From positions 1 through 64,000 of the forward strand of contig NZ_BDBV01000035.1 in NCBI RefSeq assembly GCF_001613165.1: DNA of 64,000 bases, given 5' to 3'. This DNA is from Nocardia mexicana NBRC 108244. GTDB taxonomy: Bacteria; Actinomycetota; Actinomycetes; Mycobacteriales; Mycobacteriaceae. Of the stretch, positions 62,645-64,000 are shown one piece after another. Under the pieces are notes generated by a model. That model was not told the origin of the DNA, made no database searches, and was given only the letters and a program-made list of their open reading frames with translations. Position numbers and translations under genes: made by a program. The first letter of the stretch is position 1; each line of letters starts with the position of its first letter.

Positions 62645-64000
62645 TCAGAGGAGGCGGATGTTGTGGGTGGCGGTTTCGAGGACCTCGTCGAAATGGCCGT
62701 TGAGGGTTTGTTTGGCGAGGCTGAGGGTGAAGCCCGCGGCGGTTTCGGCGGGGACGTGGCCCGGGATCGCGAGGGCGTATTTGTCGACGAGGACGTCGAG
62801 CACGAACGGGCCGCCCTGGTGGGCCAGCGCGGTGCGCACCGCCGCCCGCAGGTCGCCCGGTTCCTCGACGCGAATTCCCGTCGCGCCCATGGCCTCCGCG
62901 ACCTTGGCGAAGTCCGGGTTGTGGAAGTCGGTGCCGTAGGGGACCAGCCCCGCCTCCTGCTGTTCGATATTGACGAAGTCGAGCATGCTGTTGTTCAGCA
63001 CGATGTGCACGACGGGCGTCCGGCGCTGCACCTCGGTGAGCAGGTCGCCGAGGCCGAGCATGGTGAAACCGCCGTCGCCGCAGAGCGCTATGGTCTGGCG
63101 GCCGGGGAAGGCCAGCTGCGCGCCGAAGGCATTGGGGGAGGCGTTGGCCATCGACGCCCACGAGAACGACCCGAACATGCGGCGTTTCGGCCCGTAGGTG
63201 ATGTAGCGGGAGGCCCAGATCACCGCGGTGCCGGTGTCGGCGAAGAACAGCGCGTCGTCGGCGGCCTCCTCGTTCAGGATCGTCGCCAGATACTCCGGGC
63301 GGATCGGCTTCAGGTCCGGTCCCTTGGTGACGTAGTGCTGCATCTGCTTGTGGAAGTGCTCGGTGTGCTTGACGCACTTGTGCAGGAACCGGTCGTTGCT
63401 CTTCGGCTCGACCATAGGCAGCAGCTGGTCCACGGTGCCGCCGATGTCACCGACGATCCCGAGCTCGAGCGGCACCCGTCGGCCCAGATGCCTTGCCGCG
63501 CGGTCGACTTGGATCACCTTGACCTTCGAGTGCGGCAGGAAGTTCGAGAAGGGGAAGTCGGTGCCCAGCATGAGCAGCACATCGCACTTGTTGATCGCCT
63601 CCCAGCACCCGCCGTAGCCGACCAGCCCGGTCATGCCGACCGCGTTGGGATTGTCGTACTCCAGCCACTGCTTGCCCTTCATCGAATAGCCCACGGGGGC
63701 TTGTAGTTTCGCGGCCAGCTCGCGTACCTGGACACCGGCGTCGGCGCAGCCGTCGCCGCCGAAGATGGCGACCGTATCGGCCGCGTTGATCACGTCCGCC
63801 ATGGCACTGATCTCGGGGTACGAGGCCGGGCCGATCCGGGTGGGCGGAACCGCCACGCGCAGCGCGACTTTCGGCGCGTCCGCGGAGGCCACATCGCCGG
63901 GCAGCGCGATCACGGTCGGGCCGTGCTCGGCCATCGCCACCGTGACCGCGCTGCTGACGACGTGATGCAGCTGCGCCGGATTGCCGATCCGGCCGATGTA
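62645..64000 (-). CDS. poxB: PoxB-like TPP-dependent pyruvate oxidase, C-terminal part
   Basis: A thiamine-diphosphate enzyme resembling pyruvate oxidase/dehydrogenase (PoxB) that oxidises pyruvate, usually to acetate, with flavin. The visible 452 codons run off the right edge, which cuts the N-terminal domain. Motifs present: AIFGGDGCADAG and GYSMKGKQWLEYDNP in the central domain, and the TPP-binding ALCGDGGFTMLGLGDLLTE with VLNNSMLDFVNIEQ in the C-terminal part. Codon use matches neighbours; stop at 62645. Followed 80 bp later by the thioesterase gene on the same strand. Confidence 0.9.
   Translation of the reverse strand, partial: YIGRIGNPAQLHHVVSSAVTVAMAEHGPTVIALPGDVASADAPKVALRVAVPPTRIGPASYPEISAMADVINAADTVAIFGGDGCADAGVQVRELAAKLQAPVGYSMKGKQWLEYDNPNAVGMTGLVGYGGCWEAINKCDVLLMLGTDFPFSNFLPHSKVKVIQVDRAARHLGRRVPLELGIVGDIGGTVDQLLPMVEPKSNDRFLHKCVKHTEHFHKQMQHYVTKGPDLKPIRPEYLATILNEEAADDALFFADTGTAVIWASRYITYGPKRRMFGSFSWASMANASPNAFGAQLAFPGRQTIALCGDGGFTMLGLGDLLTEVQRRTPVVHIVLNNSMLDFVNIEQQEAGLVPYGTDFHNPDFAKVAEAMGATGIRVEEPGDLRAAVRTALAHQGGPFVLDVLVDKYALAIPGHVPAETAAGFTLSLAKQTLNGHFDEVLETATHNIRLL

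Overview
The window is GC-rich actinobacterial DNA, most likely from Nocardia or a close mycolic-acid-containing relative. Several genes support this: a KasA/KasB-type ketoacyl synthase, a FadD32-type fatty acyl-AMP ligase, a DesA-type acyl-ACP desaturase, an antigen-85-like secreted esterase, an EthA-type monooxygenase, a DinB/mycothiol-transferase-fold protein, GTG starts and apparent leaderless genes. I saw no rRNA, tRNA, insertion sequence, integrase, phage gene or CRISPR array. It reads as ordinary chromosome with many small regulator-plus-enzyme units.

Layout. 0-4 kb: start of ctaD (cut by the window edge), a 44-bp tandem repeat, and a ClpC-like Hsp100 ATPase. 4-16 kb: three TetR genes, each divergent from an enzyme gene across palindromic operators (SDR; TIM-barrel glycosidase-like; alpha/beta hydrolase), an EthA-like monooxygenase opposite an AraC regulator, and an alkylation-repair group (ogt, a 2OG-Fe(II) oxygenase, an Ada-type zinc-domain protein with a truncated copy in front). 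16-25 kb: a PLP enzyme, two zinc proteins, then a MarR / 14-TM MFS exporter with cytosolic beta-sandwich repeats / YceI operon, an antigen-85-like esterase and an AraC-DinB plus RibD-like pair. 25-36 kb: a paired YdcZ-type membrane protein and aquaporin operon, an unusual two-gene unit sharing a Gly/Asn-rich motif (28.2-30.4 kb), an inositol-phosphatase-like enzyme, an M48 protease, a MazG-like enzyme, an Excalibur lipoprotein and a VIT1-type transporter. 36-41 kb: a mycolate/fatty-acid group (desA, kas, fadD32). 41-50 kb: hypotheticals, AraC regulator, SDR plus thiolase, TPR-like protein and a secreted CocE-type hydrolase. 50-64 kb: DUF72, a second MFS exporter paralogous to the first with the same operator, lipB, DoxX, DinB-like, TerC-like, a transglycosylase-like secreted protein, DUF885, an S-adenosyl methyltransferase, a YfcC-type carrier, a thioesterase and a PoxB-like TPP enzyme running off the right edge.

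The observations I rate highest are: (1) two adjacent genes at 28.2-30.4 kb carrying the same 16-residue Gly/Asn motif, at the C-terminus of a three-helix membrane protein and the N-terminus of a small helical partner, which resembles the logic of amyloid-type signalling pairs; (2) two paralogous MFS exporters with three C-terminal carboxypeptidase-regulatory-like domains, one co-transcribed with a MarR and a YceI protein, and both preceded by a near-identical 37-bp operator although only one MarR gene is present; (3) an ~80-bp intergenic element in three copies, made of two direct and two inverted 13-bp units with a 19-bp period.
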